Source: Congeria kusceri (taxonomy: Eukaryota > Mollusca > Bivalvia > Myida > Dreissenidae). Taken from it: 64,000 nt of DNA. The position numbers were made by a program, and so were the translations under genes. The stretch is taken from contig CM051029.1 in assembly GCA_027627225.1 (NCBI GenBank), positions 14,909,159 through 14,973,158 of the forward strand, read 5' to 3'. Shown piece by piece: positions 60,067 to 64,000 of the stretch. The notes under the pieces are model-generated. The model was not told where the DNA came from. It was given only the letters and a program-made list of their open reading frames with translations, and searched no databases. Within the stretch, counting starts at the first letter, position 1. Every line of letters starts with the position of its first letter.

Positions 60067-60544
60067 AGTATGTGTTCTTATTTCTAATGTGGATGTGCAT
60101 TGGTTTTGTACATGTAATGTATGCACGTAAAACTATAGTTAATAAGTAAATGCAATATGCATACAGTAAGTATCGTAAATGTTATGTTTTGCCGAAAACA
60201 TTTACTAATAAATAAAGCACAATAATGTTTGGATTATTAATCTTTGATGCAACATCTATGATGAATTTTATAGAAATGACAATTCGCTCAAATACTTTCG
60301 TTTTAACATGTTTTGGTAAGCTATTATAGTAGCTCTGTCAGTGTACGTGTAGGTGTATCTCAAATAGATAATTAATGTTCTTAATGCTTTTAATATCTTG
60401 TTTTTTCAACAAAAAGAAGACAATGACATAAAAACAAGAAACAATCAAATAACAGTGTTAAAGTTTTTTTATTGGGTTAATATTTGCCGTCGAAATAACG
60501 TTGAATATTGTTTTAACATATGTTTAACACGATACCTGTTAATG
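60067..60544. other. non-coding stretch
   Basis: AT-rich; no feature seen. Confidence 0.3.
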
Positions 60545-60730
60545 CATGTATAGGCTATTGAGCTAGCGCAGTGCTGGGGACACTAACTCCACACCTAGGC
60601 GATCGGCGTTCTATTCCATGTCGATTTTTTTTATACACAATTCGTCCCAATTGTCGATGTGTCTCTAAAGGTACATAAAGTAGGGGTGATGGGACATACA
60701 CGAGTCCATACGTGCTACTTCGGCGCGACA
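60545..60730 (+). mobile_element. tRNA-derived SINE-like fragment
   Basis: tagcgcagtgctgg (about 60562) resembles a Pol III A box and gcgttctattcc (about 60607) a degraded B box, at roughly tRNA spacing. A T-run and a unique body follow. The stem pairing of a true tRNA is not evident, so a SINE head is the better reading. Confidence 0.35.
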
Positions 60731-61529
60731 GGACCTAATAATTACTACGAAAAACAAGTGATTTAAGTATGTCTGCTTGAAGAGATTATTTTAGCAGAGA
60801 ATGACACCATAATATTTTACACCCACTTTGGTTGACCACAAAATAATGTCTTCCGTATCTCTGAATCATACATATAGGAACATAAAATTTGACCACAATG
60901 TAATAAAACTAAATTGTACATTAACAAACTAAGACATTATATTTGAATATGTTCATTTATAAACCACAGTATTACCTTTCACACAGTCATAAAGTTTTCT
61001 CAAAACGGATAGATGACTTATTATATTGAACAATAAAGACATAATACCTGAAGATATAAGAGCATATGTGTAGTGTGGTTATACAATAAACATAGTATTC
61101 ATCTAAGAATGATCATCAATAGTAACACTATACTTGTTATTTAATACCCTTCAATGTTTCTCATTCTTTGTGGACAGAACGCACGATGCAGAATCAAGTC
61201 AATCAGCAATAATTCATAAAGGCTAAACGAAGGTTATTTTCACGTGAAAACAATATAATTATTAATCTCAAACATGTTGGTCAATATTCCTCAGAATGTT
61301 TGGATAAAGTTCAGTACAACATGTACATACATGCTTAGGTCGTATAACATATATACTGAACTGTAACATCAATCTTTAGTTTTAAGGTACTGATCTAGTG
61401 ATCTGTCGATACAAAAGATAAATGAACATCAATACGGACCAAACAGATAGATGATTAGATGTATACATGTGGTTTCATTGATGGATTGGTCGAGGAACCG
61501 ATGGGCAGATACTAGTATTCAGGACAGGC
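60731..61529. other. non-coding stretch
   Basis: No exon, array or inverted repeat could be supported. Confidence 0.3.
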
Positions 61530-61803
61530 GTGTCAGGCAGGCAACCAGGAAGACAGACAGGTAGGCAAGCAGACGTACGGGCAAATACACAGACAAACGG
61601 ACGGACGGATCGATAGACAGACAGACACGCAGACAGACACACATCCAGACAAACACAAAAATATACAAACAGGCAGGCAACCAGGAAGACAGACAGGAAA
61701 GCAAGCAGACGGATGGACAAATATACAGACGGACGGACAGATCGACAGACAGACAGACACACAGAGACAATCACAAAGAAACACAGACACACAGGCAGAC
61801 AAA
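61530..61803. repeat. GACA-rich tract arranged as a ~135-bp dimer
   Basis: Degenerate (CAGA)n sequence. A longer unit beginning caggcaaccaggaagacaga occurs twice (about 61537 and 61676), so the tract is a higher-order dimer. Cys/Leu/Ser-rich minus-strand frames are repeat translations. Confidence 0.8.
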
Positions 61804-64000
61804 TAGGTAGAGATTGATATCATAATTATGCAATCATGCTGTTATATAATAGAACAAGCAATGCGTGTCTAATAATGTTTTTAATAACTTACGAGGCCAA
61901 TGACAGCATCAGCGATTATTTCGAAACGGTTTCGATAATAAATTGCACAATAAAACTGAAACAAAAGCTACACTTTCAAGTTTATTTAAATAATGATAAG
62001 CGAATAGAAAAAGAATTGAGTCAGTAAATCACAGAAATACATTTAAATAAAATAACAAACAAACAAAAATTAGACATCTACCGAAACAACATTAAATGGA
62101 CATATTTACACATTGGCCAATTGCCAATTTTTATTTGTTTTGTCGCAGATTCCAACAAGAAAGGTATACTATATATGAAGACACGAACCATCACATAATC
62201 ATGTTGGAAATGTGTCGTTTGCGGACAATCATTAATTTAGATAGATAAAGTGTTTGTAACGCTTTTCGTCGGCATTTTGGAAAGCATGTGTGTCACTTAA
62301 AGAGCGTTAAAACACGCATTCATATTACAAGTTTGAAGGGTTTAGTTGCTCGCGTGATATATTTTTGATCCCAGAGTTCGAAGTTTTGAGACCCAGCGAA
62401 AGCACCTGTTTTTACTTATTTTGTTTTTCTTTACATAATGCTGGTGTTTAATAGCAACGCATTAGAACGACTATGTTTTGCTTATTGGCCGATAAACAAC
62501 GCTAATGCGAAAATTAGTTCGATTGTAACATGATTTGACAAATATGTTAGCAATTGTAATGAGAACTACATTTTTCTATGCTCCGCTCAGAACCGGGACT
62601 ACTTTTGCGTTGTTTATGGGTAGTTTAACAACGATATTTTTTTTCTTTGTCTATAGAAAAATGTGCGAATATCATGTTAGAATATATTTTAACGAATGAA
62701 TTTTCAAACGGAAGGAACTATTTTTAAGGAACTCGAGTGTGACATAATCCTGAAAGAAATACAAACATCACCAAACCTATAACATCGTTAGAGTAGTGCA
62801 GAACTGATAAAAATGATGGATGGATTAAATGGCCACATTAAATTTTCACACTGTCAGCAATCGATATTTGGTAGTAGTTTCATTATGATTTTTTTCTAAG
62901 AAAATTGTCAAAAGGTTTTATAGAAATTATCAACACTAACAACAACAGAAACAACAACAACAACAACAACAACATACATAATTGCAATACGTATCGTGTA
63001 TTACACTTGTTATTCAATGTGAGCACGGTTTGTAAAAAATCTGAGAAAAAAAGCATATTATAAAGTATTGCTGATTTTCGTTTGACTTGTGAATATGTGG
63101 TCCTGCCATGTCAACCGTCAAACCTAGTTCGCCTAAGTGTAAGAGGAAATAATAATATGTTAATGAGAGGATGGATGATTTAAACTTTGAGAACTCTAAA
63201 TACAATTAATTATATTGTTCGATTATTCTAGACAACATTGTTTTTTTTTCACGCGGCCAATTAATGGTATAAATGTTATTTCCCATTAATCATCAATGAT
63301 TCGTATTTACGGATTGTTGTTTGTTTGACGAATTGTCTAACATCGATAATGCTTTAAACGCATTGTCCAGTATACATGTGTAAATATTACGTTGTTATTT
63401 GATAACCTTCCCACTTTACACAAGAAGCAGGTCTACTGTGCCAACATTACGACAACACGCGGCTGCTGAATAGTAACTGGAGTTGCAGGATATAAATTTT
63501 AACAACATACGATGAAATAAAATAAGTTCACAGGCATACGTTCTGAGGTATACCTCTGACGAGGAAATTTTACTGTTACGACTTTCCATTAAAAAGTAAT
63601 ATATTCTTCTCTGCTAACATTATTAGAAACATTGTTGTCGTAGGTTCATAAAACCAATGACTGAACACGTATAAACTATTGTAATCAGTGTGACAACATT
63701 ATAAAAAAATGGGCACACTTTTAAAAATACAGTAAACGTGTAGTAATCAATAACTGCGTGTTTACTTCGTTAGTACTAGTGTTTTGCACACTGAAACAAC
63801 TGTCAACTAAGCCTATATACAAAATATTGTGGTGTATGACTGTGCAGTATTATGCGTTTACAAATCGTCTACAATAAGTTTATTTTTTTCCAAACCCTTC
63901 TTCTTGTATTTTTAATTAAAAAGGTATGCATATATTTTCGTTGGGTTATGTATATCCTTATGTATCTATTCAAGTTATGCATTATATTTGCGTGAACTCG
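61804..64000. other. non-coding right end
   Basis: Contains an (AAC)n run at 62938-62974. A 15-base segment at 62150-62164 lies between cgcag and gtatac and could be a micro-exon (DSNKK), but this is very weak. No gene is supported. Confidence 0.35.

Noticed and set aside
61475..61823. Cys/Leu/Ser-rich minus-strand frames
   Set aside because: Products of the GACA-type tract; all three frames give similar low-complexity peptides.
62340..62400. tRNA or SINE B-box-like sequence (gagttcgaag)
   Set aside because: No matching A box or cloverleaf pairing could be found on either strand.

Overview
The window looks like AT-rich animal nuclear DNA, most likely from a bivalve mollusc. It has small exons flanked by GT..AG splice sites and separated by long introns, an immunoglobulin-superfamily (IgSF) receptor cluster, a dense load of transposable elements (TEs) and satellites, and a dispersed repeat at 7.3-8.3 kb that resembles repeats known from molluscs. 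The species assignment is inference. There are no bacterial-type genes, operons or CRISPR arrays.

Layout. 0.7-1.9 kb holds remnants of one IgSF gene, here called gene A: an Ig exon with a frameshift and a transmembrane (TM) exon. 4.24-4.57 kb is a GC-rich MITE-like element. 5.13-7.17 kb and 17.49-18.82 kb are two arrays of the same ~117-120 bp satellite in opposite orientation. They bracket a decayed TE cargo: a Pif1-like helicase (plus strand, 11.1-13.3 kb), a P-element/THAP9-like transposase (minus strand, 13.5-15.4 kb) and an unassigned ORF (plus strand, 16.4-17.5 kb). 19.4-20.2 kb is a 26-bp minisatellite, followed by a broken tyrosine recombinase. 21.9-23.1 kb (gene B) holds an intact TM exon and an intact cytoplasmic-tail exon set. 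23.9-28.1 kb is a dead LINE.

From 28.4 kb to 57.5 kb the sequence is two diverged tandem copies of a ~14-16 kb unit. Each unit is a spacer, which may hold minus-strand exons, followed by an IgSF receptor gene: gene C at 35.4-41.3 kb and gene D at 50.9-57.5 kb. Gene D shows the fullest plan: about eight Ig-like exons, one fibronectin type III (FN3) exon, a TM exon and three tail exons. 58.45-60.07 kb is a fold-back element containing an ~84-bp tandem array. The remainder to 64 kb is non-coding apart from a SINE-like fragment and simple repeats.

Function. The tails of genes B and D carry a spaced tyrosine pair, YxxL-x7-YxxL, which fits the ITAM consensus, plus a C-terminal YxNL motif. The family therefore looks like phosphotyrosine-signalling cell-surface receptors. 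Most ectodomain exons of C and D carry stops or frameshifts, whereas the B and D tail exons are open. Wherever both splice sites can be read, ectodomain exons begin and end in phase 1, so a damaged exon could in principle be skipped. Whether any copy is expressed cannot be told from the sequence.
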